DNA of 64,000 nt from Heterohyrax brucei (GCA_028571685.1 CM053156.1:86121049-86185048), one strand, 5' to 3'. Counted from the first letter of the stretch, positions 30,885-42,189 are shown. The notes: generated by a model from the sequence alone, not told the origin. Made by a program: numbers and translations.

Positions 30885-32639
30885 AGAAGAGGGGGTGTGG
30901 ACACAGTGTGGGTCCAGAGCTGACTCGGGGGGTCACTGTGGGGAGTGCGTTTACGCGTCTGGCCAGCAGGAAACAGAAGAGCGAAATCTTCCAGCCGCGC
31001 CGGGGGCGAAGACCACCGCCCTGCAGTGAACTCTCAGAGCTCACATGTGGTTTATATTTAGCACGGGGAAAGCTGTCAGCTTTTCAATATGCATGGGGCT
31101 GGAGGAGCCGCAGGAGGAGACAGCGCAGAGCCTGCAAGCCCCGCCAGGAATTAATTAGAAGTCGGCCCTAGTCGAGGGGCTGTCTGAAGTCTACCATCTC
31201 TGAACCTGCTGCCAAGCCCCAACTTTGGGAATTCTCCACTAGGCAGCGGGCGCCTGAGTACTAGGGCAGCCCCTCTGGAACTCTGTTAGGTGACAGCTGG
31301 GGACTGCTTTCCTTGGCTGCCCTCACTGTCACCTCTTAAGTATGGGGGACTCGAGAAGGGTATCTCCAAGGGACAGGAGTGTTGGGAAGAGGCATCAAGC
31401 TGACACAGCTGCCCCTGTGGAGAGGTGGGCTTGTTTACAGGCCCCAGCAGACAGACTTCACCTGGGACCTGGGGGCCTCCGGCCTCCACACGTCCCTGCT
31501 GACGTTGACCATTACAGTGGCCGACCTCACCGGACAGGTGCAGCTGGGGCCCAGCCTCTCTCGGGACTGACAGCACCCGGCCTGGGACCAGACACACGGC
31601 GGGCACCTCAGGAGAAGCGTCCTAGGCTGCAGGCTCCAGCTGCGAGGGCCGTGGTGCAGAAGGGAAGACCTCCCGTCGCGCCCCTGTTTACAGCGCAGTG
31701 GGCAGCCACCGCGTCCCTCAGGGTAAGTCCCCGGCCTCTGCTGTGCTTCAGCCCTTGCTTAATGATGTTGAATTCCAGCTGAGGAAACTGAGGCACAGAG
31801 AAGCAACGAGACCTGCTGACACCAGTGACGTGATGGCAGGACAGTGGTCATCTCCACAGGGTCCAGTCCTTTGGCCTCATCTCTCTGTTCCTTCTAAACT
31901 GACTTGGGGGTCCCCACAGGCAGGCTCACTCATGTCCCTTGCAGACATCTTCTTTCTTTCCTCACCTCTGCCCCCCAAGCCCCTAAGATCTTACCTGCTC
32001 TGGATCCACTCTGGTTTGTGGACTGCTTTCATTCTACACACTTGGCTTCATTCTACACAGCCCCCATGGGCTCAGGCTGGCTCACGTGCAGGAAAAACCT
32101 GCTCAGAATTCTGACTTTTTTCCTATGAAGATTGGAATCCAGGGTTGTTTATCTCCCTGGACATGTGAATGCTTAAATAAAATTAGCTTTATCTATTGGA
32201 AGCTGTCAACTGATAAAAGGAAAAGAACGAAGCCTGTCCTGGGTCCTGTTTAATGAAGTCTGCACACCAAGGCTGCTCCTGGCTCCTGGCTCCGAGGTTC
32301 TCTGCAGCAAAGTGTGGTGTCTGTCCTAAAGTGGCCTTGGCTACATGCTGGACCACAGGTCTGCCAACGGTCTAGATGCCTTGTACACAGACAAACACTG
32401 GGGGGCACTGAGGTAGGAGACGGTGGTCACCGATAAAGGCTCAGGGTCAGAGAGTGGTCTCCTGGGGACAAGGGTAGGCCCTCTTCCCTCCTTCCCGGAA
32501 GCACATCCCTGGCCAGGGGCCCGTGTGAGAACCTTATTTCGGCCCAGGGAGGCCAGCTCCTGGCCCAAGCCTGCAGTTGGACAGTCCATGGGGCTGGGCT
32601 GCGGTGTCACAGATGACTTTTGTGTGTGGCCGTTCTAGA
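30885..32639. other. Repeat-poor stretch with a candidate regulatory island
   Basis: Little recognisable repeat except a probable MIR at 31765-31830 ('gaggaaactgaggcacagag'). 31030-31165 holds a 15-bp inverted repeat (31069-31083), an ATATGCAT octamer-like site and TTAATTA. Open frames of 146 and 106 codons at 31286-31782 lack coding character. Confidence 0.35.
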
Positions 32640-33335
32640 TGTTGTCTTGAAATCTCCCACCCAAGTGATCGGGCAGAATTGTGTAATAGGGTCATTGTGG
32701 CCCATCAAAGGAACTGGTCAGCTTTGCCATCCCCGTTGGACTTGAAATGAGCCACCCCAGAGGCAGGAGAGAGAGGATCCTACCACGACCAAGGAGGAAC
32801 AGCCGGGAGCCAGCGTGGCCTGTAGACCGGGGATCCCCGAGCTGAGGAACTCCTAAAACCAGGAGACCTGGAGGAACAGGGAGCTGTAACTCTGCAGACA
32901 GTGAGTGACGAGAGGCCTGGTCCAGGAGACGCTGTGGCAGGCTTCCCAGGCTATACACAGAAAGCTGACGGCCTTTGGGCAGAGGCCGAGGGCTTCGGAA
33001 GGTGTCCCTGTGGGCACAGCCAGAAAGAGGCTGTCCTGATGGAAAAGCTGTGTCCCGAGCAGTCCTGAGCTTGAGCTGTGACTGTTTTCTGAATAATGTC
33101 CACAGTCGCGAGTATGGTCTGTGAGTTCTGTGTGGCCACTGCGATGAATTATTGAGTCGGGCAGAGAAATAGAGCTGTGGGCAGGACAGTTGGTGTTGGC
33201 ATCGGTAAAGACGGTGGAGCGAGGAGGTGTGTCTGACCTCTGCCTTCTGGGATTCAGCCTGGCGGTGTGGACCTTGACTCTCCTTCTCTCTTGCCAAAGT
33301 AGAGGGAGTCAGACGCTGCACTGCCCGTCGTTTCA
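32640..33335 (+). mobile_element. LTR-like element (copy 2)
   Basis: Homologous to the minus strand of 2701-3468: 'cccatcaaaggaactggtca', 'gtctgtgagttctgtgtggc', 'gcgatgaattattgagtcgg' and 'ggacagttggtgttggcatc'. Where copy 1 has AATAAA this copy has 'gaataatg'. A 248-codon open frame on the opposite strand is fortuitous. Confidence 0.5.
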
Positions 33336-33659
33336 CCAGCAGTGAGCGAGCTGCGGCCTGCTGGGCCAGAGGCCTTCCTAGGACACGCAGCTGCCCCGAG
33401 AGTGTCCACCTGGAAGCCCTTTCCAGCCTCCAGGACATCCAGTCAGCTGTGCAGTCACACGACGCCCTTCTCCTCCCCCTTCCTGGTCTCCCTGCCCCGT
33501 CCTCACCATTCCCCTACCCTGCAGGTCCGCACAGCAAGCCAGAGACTGTGAAGCCTCCCGTCTCACATGTAAGAAAACCTCAAGTTCTCAGAATGGGCTC
33601 AGGGCTCCTGGTGACGTGTCCTCTCAGCCCCTGCCCGCCATCCAGCCTCGCCTCTGCTA
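33336..33659. other. No feature recognised
   Basis: Unassigned, C-rich. Confidence 0.4.
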
Positions 33660-33935
33660 CACTCTGCCTTCCTCTCTGTCTCAGCCTATTCGCCTCTTGG
33701 CGGTGTCTCTGTGCCAGGCTCACTGTGACCTCAGGCTGTTTGCACGGACTGTTTTTTGTGTCTGGAAGGCTCCTCCCCGAGAGGCTCTCCTGGCCCACCT
33801 TTCTGCTTCTACTTGTCTCAATTTCCTCACTTATTGGGCTTTGTTCATGGTCTGTCTCTTTGCACAGGAGGACAACACTCTTTTTTTTTCTGTTTCACCC
33901 CAGGAGCCCAGAATGGTTCCTGACATGTGATGGGT
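33660..33935 (+). mobile_element. L2 LINE 3' fragment, worn
   Basis: 'caggctgtttgcacggactg' and 'ggagcccagaatggttcctg' match the ordered landmarks of L2 3' ends. Confidence 0.5.
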
Positions 33936-34759
33936 GCCTCCCTCCCTGACACCCTCCCTCCCTGGGATGCCTCCTCTGAAACTACTCCTACCAAAATCCT
34001 TGCCCCAGGCTCTGCTACCCTGTGGGACCATACTAATCTGCACACAGGGGGTCTCCAGGGGTCCCTCAATGCCAAGTAGAAGACAGCCAACCGAGTGCTG
34101 GCCAGGGGCCAAGTGCCTCAGTTGGGGACCCAGAGGGCACAGTCCACCCTCATTCCCAGGCTGTCCGAGGCTCTGGACATACACACATGTGAGGGCTGCG
34201 TGTTTTCCGGAGCACCTGGCTAGCCTGAGCCAGGCCAGAAACACCTCGAATCTGGGAAGTGAGAGAAAGGGGATGCATCCTGCACCCCTTGTTTGCAGCC
34301 ATCAACACAGCTCCTGTGACGGAGAAAACATCTACTCTCCGGAGGCTGACCGGTGCCCCTGCAGCAGCTCTGGTGCTCATCACCAGAGTGAATCTGGAGT
34401 GAGTCAGGGGCCAAGACTACGAGCCGAAGGAAACTGGTTGTACCAGCCGCCCCAGGGCCCCAGTCACACCTCTCCACCAAGCTCACAAGCCAAGTGCAAG
34501 GCCAGCATGTTTGGCTGTAACGGAAATCCCTGTCATGGGAAACAAGCCACTGCCTTGCTTCCCTTCTTGGGTAGAATCCTGCTGGAAGACAGAACCAGAA
34601 GGTGGCTTATGGAGGGCAGAGTCTCAAGGGACACGTGTTAGATGACACAGATGTTTCAGAGCATTCCACCGACGGGTTCCTCATGATGCTCCTACTGGTT
34701 GGGAAATAGATGCTGGCTGTGCGGTCTTGAGGGTTTATGTGTTTAACTGCATTTAGTCA
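33936..34759. other. No feature recognised
   Basis: A 235-codon open frame at 33934-34641 has low-complexity Pro/Ser/Cys composition and no domain I recognise. Confidence 0.4.
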
Positions 34760-35030
34760 TTTCAACCCCAGGGCCTTTGCATGTACTGTTTCTTCTCCTC
34801 TGACCTTCTGGACTAGGTCAAACTTCTCTCATAGTCCTTGTCTTGGGAGCATTTATCCTAGGTGTAATTTTACATTTATCTGCTTGTGCGATCAGTGTCT
34901 TTCTCCCCACTGGACTGCACCCCTGTGGAGGTAAGATCTCCCCTGTCTTGCTCTTCCTGGTCCACTGCAGGGCCCAGCAGATAGCAGATGCTTTATAGAT
35001 ACCTGTTGGAAGCACGGATGAGAACCCTGA
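34760..35030 (+). mobile_element. L2 LINE 3' fragment
   Basis: 'cagggcctttgcatgtactg', 'gtgtctttctccccactgga' and 'gcccagcagatagcagatgc' occur in the order expected of L2. Confidence 0.75.
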
Positions 35031-35074
35031 AAAGGGGGCACCTCACAGGCAGCGTGAATACATTTCAGCAGAAC

Positions 35075-35240
35075 GTCCAGACTGGCACGACAGGCTTGGC
35101 AACCAGCTTTTGAAAGTCAGCCAGTGAAAACCTCGTGGATCACAGCAGTCTGATCTGTGACCAGTAGTAGGGACAGTGCAGGACAGGGCAGTGTTTTGTT
35201 CCCACTTGTGGGGTCCGCATGAGACCTGTTGCCCACCACT
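35075..35240 (+). mobile_element. RTE-derived 3' tail variant
   Basis: 'aaaacctcgtggatcacagc' and 'ggacagggcagtgttttgtt' match the RTE end region, with a divergent terminus. Confidence 0.5.
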
Positions 35241-35394
35241 ACAACCTACGCACCTCTGCACTGGATCCCTGCCTTCCTTGCACGCCTCCCCCCTGCATTG
35301 TCAGAGAATGCATGTGCACTTGGGTCCCTAGAGTTGGCTGTTGGAGGGACCCGGCCTAAGACCGTGGAAAGGCAAAAAGGAGCCTGCTGGCACC

Positions 35395-35572
35395 CTTGGG
35401 TGCTACATGAGAGGTCGGTGGCTCAAGGTCCCCCAGCAGCACCACCGGAGGAAGACCCGGAGACCTGCTTCCATACAGATTACGGTCTAGAGAACCCTAA
35501 GGGGGTTCTGCTCCAGTCAGTTCTGCCGGGTCACTGGGAGTTGGAATTGGCTCGATGGCACGTAGCAACAAC
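35395..35572 (+). mobile_element. AfroSINE, long form
   Basis: 'gaggaagacccggagacctg', 'ttccatacagattacggtct', tail 'tggaattggctcgatggcac' followed by 'gtagcaacaacaag', an RTE-like end rather than the T/G-rich end. Confidence 0.8.
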
Positions 35573-35574
35573 AA

Positions 35575-36490
35575 GAAGCTCGCCTCTGTCTACGCACGAG
35601 TGAGAGGAGAGGAAGTGACCAAAGTGACCAGTGTATCTGGCCCCTCCCCACCCCAAAGGCCAAGACTTGTGGGTGTAGACTTCTAGTCCCTTTCTTGGTC
35701 TCCTAATTTTTCTTTCTCTTAAAAAATTAACTGTGATCACACGATTCACACATGTGTTGCAGCACTGCGGGTTTCAGAATAGCACGCCATCACACCCTCT
35801 CCACTAGCGGATGCCTTTGCTCGTCTTCCCCAACCCCTGAGCTTTTCCCTAGGGTGACAGGCACCACCTGTCAGAGAACCTGGCTTACGCCGCGTGACAG
35901 CAAGCCCCCGGATCTCAGAGGCTCAAGCCACATGTACCTCTGGCTCAGGAGGGGGCTCTGCTTGTCAGGACTGGGCTGGGGGTGCCAGCGCCTCGGATGT
36001 GGCTGGTGGTTGTAGCAAAGCAGAGAGAGCACCCTGAGGTCGTGCACTGGGGACTAAAGGCTGGACCAGGAGGTGGCCCCTGATGCTATATGTACATGAC
36101 TCATTGGCCTGATCTAAAGCAGTCGCATGGCCTCGCTCTGACCTCATGGTAGCCAAATATATTTGCAGAACACCGTGGTGACCACCAGGCAGAGGGGCCG
36201 GTTGAGTGTTTCCTCTGAGTCTCCTTTCTGTGAATTGATGCACATAGACTTGTCTGTATACAAGTAAGTAAAGCCTTTGAAAGTTGGAACCTGTGTAAGA
36301 CGGAAACCTGTCAGAGAAGGAAAATGCAAGTATTTTCCACTATACAGATACCTATAGAAAAGTGGTGACTGCGCCCTGTCCGAGTGGAAAACTTGTGTGA
36401 CACAGAAAAGCGAGGCAGCCCTGTTGAATCCTGGCTGTCACAGGTTTCACTGGACACAACACCTCACACGATAACACAGAAAACACACGT
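35575..36490. other. No feature recognised
   Basis: Unassigned; no open frame of note. Confidence 0.4.
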
Positions 36491-36494
36491 AGGT

Positions 36495-36735
36495 GTTGGA
36501 AGTGGCCGTCAAGTGGGCGCTGACTCACGGCTGTCCCAGATGGGACAGAACTGTCCCTGGCTCCTGCACCACGCTCACAGCAGTGGGCACACTGGAGGCT
36601 GTTGCTGTGGCTGCTGGGTCACCGGCTGCCTTCCAACCTAGGGGCTCAAGCTCCAGCGCAGGGTCAGGCCATGTCTGTTGTGACCCACAGGGTCTCACTG
36701 GATGGTTTGGGGAAGTGGGTCACCAGGCTTTCCTC
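36495..36735 (-). mobile_element. AfroSINE, long form, degraded
   Basis: 'gtcaagtgggcgctgactca', 'gacagaactgtccctgg' and 'gctgctgggtcaccggctg' follow the order of an antisense SINE, but divergence is high. Confidence 0.45.
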
Positions 36736-36739
36736 CTGG

Positions 36740-37204
36740 TCTCTCTTAGTTTGCAAGCTCTGCTGAAACCTGTCCCCTGTGGGTGACTTTGCTGGTCTTC
36801 AGAATACTGGTAACACAGCTTTCAGCCTTATGGCAGCGTGCAAGTCACTAGAGAGCAAGCCACTGACAGGTCGGGGAGAGGCAGGTGGGGACAACCTGCA
36901 CTGTATCACATCAGAAGACATACTGTATCACAACATGACGTGGTTCTACCCTGGAAAGATATCTGGGAGAGATTTCCACAGCAGAACAGCGCGTAACTGT
37001 GCCTTGTGCTGTTACAGGCTGTTACAGTTTGGACACAATGCGGTTTATGGAGCCCCCGCTCCCAGGGCAGAGCCTGCCGGTGTCTCGTGATTTACTCCCC
37101 GGAGCACTCCTGCACGGGGATGTTCTTACCCGTGCCTGGGGGCACATTCCTCAAATTCCTCAGAAAGTGGACACGCTGGGTACTGGCTTCACGTTTTAAA
37201 TCTT
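36740..37204. other. No feature recognised
   Basis: Unassigned. Confidence 0.4.
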
Positions 37205-37206
37205 GC

Positions 37207-37382
37207 TCTTTGTTGCTGGGTGCCGTTGAGTCGATTCCCCCTCCCAGCAACCCCATGTGACAGAGTAGAACTGTTCTACGGTGTTTTCCAGGCTGTAGAT
37301 CTTTCTGGAAGTAGATCGCTGGGTCTTTCTCAGAGCCAATGAGTGGATTCAGTCCGCCAGTCTCACAGCTGCCACATCAGCA
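37207..37382 (-). mobile_element. AfroSINE, long form
   Basis: Tail 'tgccgttgagtcgattcccc', middle 'ctgtagatctttctggaagt', right side worn. Confidence 0.8.
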
Positions 37383-37403
37383 GGGCCCCTTAAAAGCTTA
37401 ATC

Positions 37404-37872
37404 AAGCTAGTTACCACCGAGTCAATTCTGACTCATAGTGACCCTATGGGACAGACTAGAACTGCCTGATAGGATTTCCAGAGAGTGGCTGGTGGATTTG
37501 AACTGCCTACCTTTTGGTTAGCAGCCAAGCTCCTAAGCTCCGTGCCACCAGGGATCCAAAATCTTAACAACCACTAGCCACTGCTGTCAAGTCAATTCCA
37601 ACTCACAGTGGTCCTATTGATACAGCATCTTAACACCAAACCAAGCCAAACCCACTGCCGTCAAGTTGATTCCGACTGACAGAGATCCTGTAGGTCTGGG
37701 TAGAACTGCCCCATAGAGTTTCCAAAGAGCACCTGGCAGATTTGAACTGCCGACCTTTCGGTTAGCAGCCAAAGCACTTAACCACTGTGCCAACAGGGAT
37801 CTCAAATCCTAATAACCACCACCCACAGCTGTTGAGTCGATTCCCACTCAGAGCAACCCTATAGATACAGTG
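37404..37872 (-). repeat. Small array of alternating full and partial AfroSINEs
   Basis: Full short-form SINEs at 37404-37556 and 37636-37800, each followed by a similar 60-75-bp SINE-tail piece (37566-37625, 37815-37872) that ends in 'atacagcatcttaaca' or 'atacagtgtcttaaca'. The shared order suggests duplication of a unit of about 240 bp. Confidence 0.7.
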
Positions 37873-37879
37873 TCTTAAC

Positions 37880-39130
37880 AGACACTGAAAAATCATTGTC
37901 GGAGTGGTTGTGTCAGGTCCACTTTCACTGGCCAAGTATGGTAATGTCCCTGGTAGTCTCCAATAACCGATGAAACACCATCTAAAGTTTCTGTTTAATT
38001 GGATGGAAGAAATCTCATTTTCACATTTTTAAATGATAAAGAAATGACTTGTCAAACAATGAGTGGAGAGGTGCATGTAGGGGACACACCAACAGCTCTT
38101 CTCCTTTCCTGAGTTCTCCTCTTACTCTCCTCCCCAAGGTCCTGTTGGCAGTCTGAAATGTATCCTTCCAGATCTTTCTTTGCATATTTACATAGCCAGC
38201 CAGCCACATAGACTGGTTTTTAAAAGGCATGAGTGTTATCAGTGTGTTATAGATTGTTCTAGAACCTGGTTCACCTGCTCCCCATTTTTAGCATCTTCTC
38301 ACACTGCATTTTAGGAAATTAAGTTCATCGGCCTCTTGGTTTCTGTCTTCTGCCATCAGTTTTCCATCCATGGGGGTGGGGGTTTCAGCAGGGAGATGAT
38401 TACAGGGCAGGCCGTTTCCTTCATCCCTTCCTGACATGGGTCTACAGGTGGCGGGTCCATGGCCTCTTGCGGGTGGCGGCAGGAAGAGGAGGCGTCTGAC
38501 TGCCGATGCACAGGAGGAGGAGGGCGGCCGGCGTGATTGAGGACAGGGATGAAGCACAGACGAGACTTGTTCCAGCTCCGGCAGGGAAAGAGCTGTCTCC
38601 AGAGGCAATCGCAGCAAAATGCTATTAAGGATAAATTTTTATTGTTCTGTCCTGCAGGCAGCTTGGGAAAATACTGTAGTCTCAGCATAAATGAGCTCCC
38701 GTCTTGTTTTATTTTTAAATGACGCTTTCGGCAGTAGTTCTGTCTGAGTCTGGCCTAATGTAGCAGGGTCGCAGGAGCCGGGGCCAGCGCCGGAGGTGGG
38801 TGGTGCAGGCGCCGGGGATGGAGGGGTAAGAGGGACCCCAAGGAGGTCAAAGGTACTCTTGGGAGGCAGACTTGCTGTCTCAGACCCCACCCTCTTCCCT
38901 TCCTCCCCAAAGTTCACGAGAGAGAAACCTATATCATTCTTTCTAAAAATTAAATACATAAAACAACAAAACACAAGCTTGAAACTGTTCGTGCCATTTC
39001 TGTGTCAAAATCTAAATTCATTGACTTATTTACAGACACGTGTGTGATATTCCTGACGCAGCAGGCGCTGTCCTCAGCGCCATGTCATCAGTCGATGTCA
39101 GTAAGTGGTAGTGATCTTGCGCATATCAGA
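37880..39130. other. Repeat-poor stretch
   Basis: No repeat recognised in about 1.2 kb. Two opposite-strand open frames (38288-38688) are not recognisable proteins. A CpG-richer patch lies at 38440-38560 and another at 38765-38820. Confidence 0.35.
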
Positions 39131-39267
39131 GCGAAGAAACGGGGCCCTGTCCCATGCAGTCCTCAGGCTCTGCAGTGTATTTCAGACTGTCGCCGTGCCC
39201 ACTATGCCAACCCACCTCCTGGAGGGGTTCCCTCATGTTTGCTGACCCTCTGCTGTACCACAGGCCC

Positions 39268-39465
39268 CTGAGTGGCACACTTTGTGCTTGGCTGCTGGCC
39301 CAAACGTGGGCGGTCGGAACCCACCTAATGGCCCCGTGGAAGAGACACCGAGTGATCTGCGCCATAAAGACCACGGCCAAGAAAACCCGAGCCGTGGAAC
39401 AGTTCCGCTGTGTAACACACGGCCTGTCCAAGAGTCTAAGTTGACTCGATGGCAACGGGTGTGTT
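39268..39465 (+). mobile_element. AfroSINE, long form, nested in RTE
   Basis: Head 'cccctgagtggcacactttg', middle 'gagacaccgagtgatctgcg', tail 'taagttgactcgatggcaac'. Confidence 0.85.
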
Positions 39466-39529
39466 TTTTTGGTTTTCTTTCTACTCTTCCAAACATGGTG
39501 TCCTTTTTTAGCAACTGGTCTTATCTGCT

Positions 39530-39695
39530 GGAAACCCTGGTAGCATAGTAGTCAAGTGCTATAGCTAACCAGAAGGTCGGCAGTTCAAATCCACCAGGTG
39601 CTTCTTGGAAACTCCTATGTGGCAGTTCTACTCTGTCCTGTAGGGTTGCCATGAGTCGTAACTGACTCGATGGCACTGGGTTTGGTTTGGGGTTT
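39530..39695 (+). mobile_element. AfroSINE, short form, nested in RTE
   Basis: Flanked by GGTCTTATCTG and GGTCTTGTCTG, a duplication with one mismatch. Head 'ggaaaccctggtagcatagt', tail 'aactgactcgatggcactgg'. Inserted in the same RTE as the long-form SINE 65 bp upstream. Confidence 0.93.
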
Positions 39696-39811
39696 TGGTC
39701 TTGTCTGACGATGTGAGCAAAGCGAGCTAGTGGAAGTCTCACCCTCTTTACTTCCAAGGAGCATCCTGGTTATATTTCTTCTAAGACTGATTGGTTCTTT
39801 ATCCTAGCTCT

Positions 39812-40778
39812 TGTTAAGAGTTGTTGAGTTGATTCTGACTTATAGCAACCCTCTGCACAACAGAAAAAAAAATCTTGTCCCATGCCAGCCTCACAACTGT
39901 TGTCATGCTTGAGTCCCTTGTCGCAGCCTATCTGTCCATCCCCTCGAAGGTCTTCCTAGTCTTTGTTGACCCCCTATTTAGGAAGCACGATGTCCTTCTC
40001 CAGGGACTGGTCCCTTCTGACAACACGTCCAAGGTATCTATGACATAGTCTCGGCATCCTCACCTCTAAGGGGCGTTCCGTTTGTCCTTCCAAGAGACGT
40101 CTGTTCATTCTTTCAGCAGTTCACGGTGTGTTCAATATTCTTCTCCAACACCACAGCTCCAAAGGCAGCGATTCCTCTTTAGTCTTCCTGATTCATCATC
40201 CAGTTTTCTTACAGTGACTGAAAACACCATGGCTTGGGTCACAGGCACCTTAGTCTTCAAGGTGACATCTTTGCTTGTCAACACTTTAAAGAAGTCTTTG
40301 GCAGCACATTTGCCCAGTACGACCCATCTTTTGATTTCCTGATGCCTGCTTTCACGGGGGTCGATGGTGGAGCCCAGGAAAATGGAATCCTTGACAAACG
40401 CAATCTTTTCTCCATTTATCACGATGTTGCCTACTGGTCCAGTGGTGAGGATTTCTGTTTTCTCACTGTTGAGGTGTAATTCGTTGAAGGCTGTGGTCTT
40501 TGATCTTCTTCCGTTAGTGGTTGTGTTAGCTGCATAACACAGGTTGTTGATGTGACTTCTCCTAACTCTGATGCCACTTTTTCTTCATATATCCCAGCTT
40601 TGGATTACTTTCTCAGCATACAGATTGAATAAATATGGTTAAAGGATATAATCCTGAGGCACGCATTTCTTGATCTTAAACCACACAGTACCCTCTTGTT
40701 CTGACCACGCAGTGTCCCCTTGTTCTGTTTAAATGACTGCCTTTTGTTCTGTACAGGTCCCTCACGAGCACATTAAAT
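39812..40778 (-). mobile_element. RTE LINE 3' portion, about 970 bp
   Basis: The longest uninterrupted RTE piece. From the terminus ('gttaagagttgttgagttga') it runs back through the C-terminal ORF and the RT region (minus frame 40132-40422: 'MINGEKIAFVKDSIFLGSTI', the family's post-catalytic block) to near the palm motif. Stops are present. It abuts a second, same-orientation RTE at 39803. Confidence 0.9.
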
Positions 40779-40945
40779 GTCACTGGACTTAGGGCCCTCC
40801 CTAATCCAGGGGGACATCTTTCTAACTTGATTGTATCTGCAAAGACCCTATTTCTAGGGAAGGCCACTTCCACTTGTACCAGGGATTAGGACTTCAATTT
40901 ATCTTTCTGTGGAGACACAATTCAATCTATTACGGGCCCTATCTT
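40779..40945 (-). mobile_element. MaLR/MST-type LTR fragment, antisense
   Basis: 'ttagggccctccctaatcca', 'gcaaagaccctatttctagg', 'ggagacacaattcaatctat' are diagnostic reverse-complement text. Confidence 0.75.
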
Positions 40946-40959
40946 CAGGGATCTCTCAG

Positions 40960-41665
40960 TACTCCCGGAATAAAATCTAGGACATTGTGGATTCCTTGGC
41001 AGCTGATACACGGCCCCATCATGATCTCGCCTCCCCCCACCTCGTCCCCTACCTCTAGCCCTTCTGAGCAGTTCTCATTTCTGCCGTGTGGACAGCCTGC
41101 TGGTCTTCCTTAGGACTTCTTTCCCCCTGTCTTAGCACAGGCCGTTCCCTATACCTGGAGCCATCCTTTCCCTCCCCCTCTCTAGCACAAACTGCCTCCC
41201 CCAACCCTAGGTATCTCCCAAGTCTTATCTGGAGAGTGTTCCCTCTCACAAGCCCTTTCTGACCCCGAGATTAGAGGTGGCATCCCTCCCTAGGGAGAGC
41301 ACTTCCCATTTGTGTATTTCCCCCCTTAGGCTGTGAGCCCCTTGGGGGTAGGACTGGGTCTTCTTCCTTTATGGCTCTGTCTCTACCCGGAGTCCCTGGG
41401 TGGTACAGACAGAGAACTTCAGAGCTGCTGACTGCAGGGTTGGAGGCCTGAGTCCATCCAGAGGGTCCTTGGAAGAAAGACCTGGTGGTCTATGTTCCCG
41501 GAAGCAGCCACTGAAGACATCTGTGGAGCACAGTTCTACCTGGACACATACAGGGTGGCTGTGAGCTGAATCCGCTCCACGGCAGCTGGTGTTGGTTGAT
41601 GAGTCTGGCACCTGGGACACAGCCTGGCACGCGGTGAGCTCTCAATAAATCCTGGCGGAACAGGA
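40960..41665 (+). mobile_element. L2 LINE 3' fragment split by AfroSINE
   Basis: 'tcttatctggagagtgttcc', 'ttaggctgtgagccccttgg', then after the SINE 'ggacacagcctggcacgcgg' and 'gctctcaataaatcc'. This is the L2 terminus with its usual AATAAA-like end. Confidence 0.75.
41386..41603 (+). mobile_element. AfroSINE, long form, nested in L2
   Basis: Head 'agtccctgggtggtacagac', middle 'agaaagacctggtggtctat', tail 'gctgaatccgctccacggca'. L2 text lies on both sides. Confidence 0.85.
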
Positions 41666-42189
41666 AGTGAGGGGGTGGATATCTTACGGAAGAAGAAGCA
41701 GGCACACTTTTGTGCCTCCAAAAGGCAGAGTCGATTTCAGAAGCTGGTTTTATTCCGAGTAACAGAGCCTGTCAGACACCCTGCCCTGACCTCTTGGGTA
41801 GGATGGGAGCCTCTGTCCAGTGGGGAAGCTGTAAGTGGGGGCCAGGTAACCACCTGCCGGAGGAGCTCCATGGAGCTGAGCCTCAAACACACCTCCCAAC
41901 CCAGAGAGCCTGGGGAAACAGGGGTTGCATCTGTCCTTCTGACACCCAGAGCCGTCCCTGACCGTGACAGCTGATTGGTAGCTGCCTGCCAACCCTGGAA
42001 CCTTCTAGAGCCACGCTGATCAGTACGGCTAGGACTCATAGACTGGGACTGAGGGCATGGAGGACAGGACAGGTCTGAATTGGGGGTGCTGCAGATATAG
42101 GGGACGCTCTGGATTTCACAGACCTGATGTGAAAAGAGGAGAGGGAGCACCCCAACAATTCCTGCCCTGACTACATGTCAAAGTGATGA
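41666..42189. other. No feature recognised
   Basis: Unassigned. Open frames on the minus strand (41737-42150) are not recognisable. Confidence 0.4.

Larger units (their letters stand above)
39135..39803 (-). mobile_element. RTE LINE fragment with two SINE insertions
   Basis: RTE text at 39135-39267, 39466-39529 and 39696-39803, in order. Interrupted by the SINEs at 39268-39465 and 39530-39695. Confidence 0.8.

Noticed and set aside
32692-33438. 248-codon minus-strand open frame
   Set aside because: It overlaps the antisense of the LTR-like element and has no domain, no conserved motif and no plausible start context.
33934-34641. 235-codon plus-strand open frame
   Set aside because: Composition is low-complexity Pro/Ser/Cys with no recognisable domain; GC-rich DNA often yields such frames.
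37404-37872. CRISPR-like alternation of repeats and spacers
   Set aside because: The repeating pieces are AfroSINEs of about 150 bp with SINE-tail pieces between, in a mammalian context; no short direct-repeat array exists.
38288-38688. Two overlapping minus-strand frames of about 110 codons in a GC-rich patch
   Set aside because: No similarity to known proteins, no splice-like edges, and the two frames cannot both be real.
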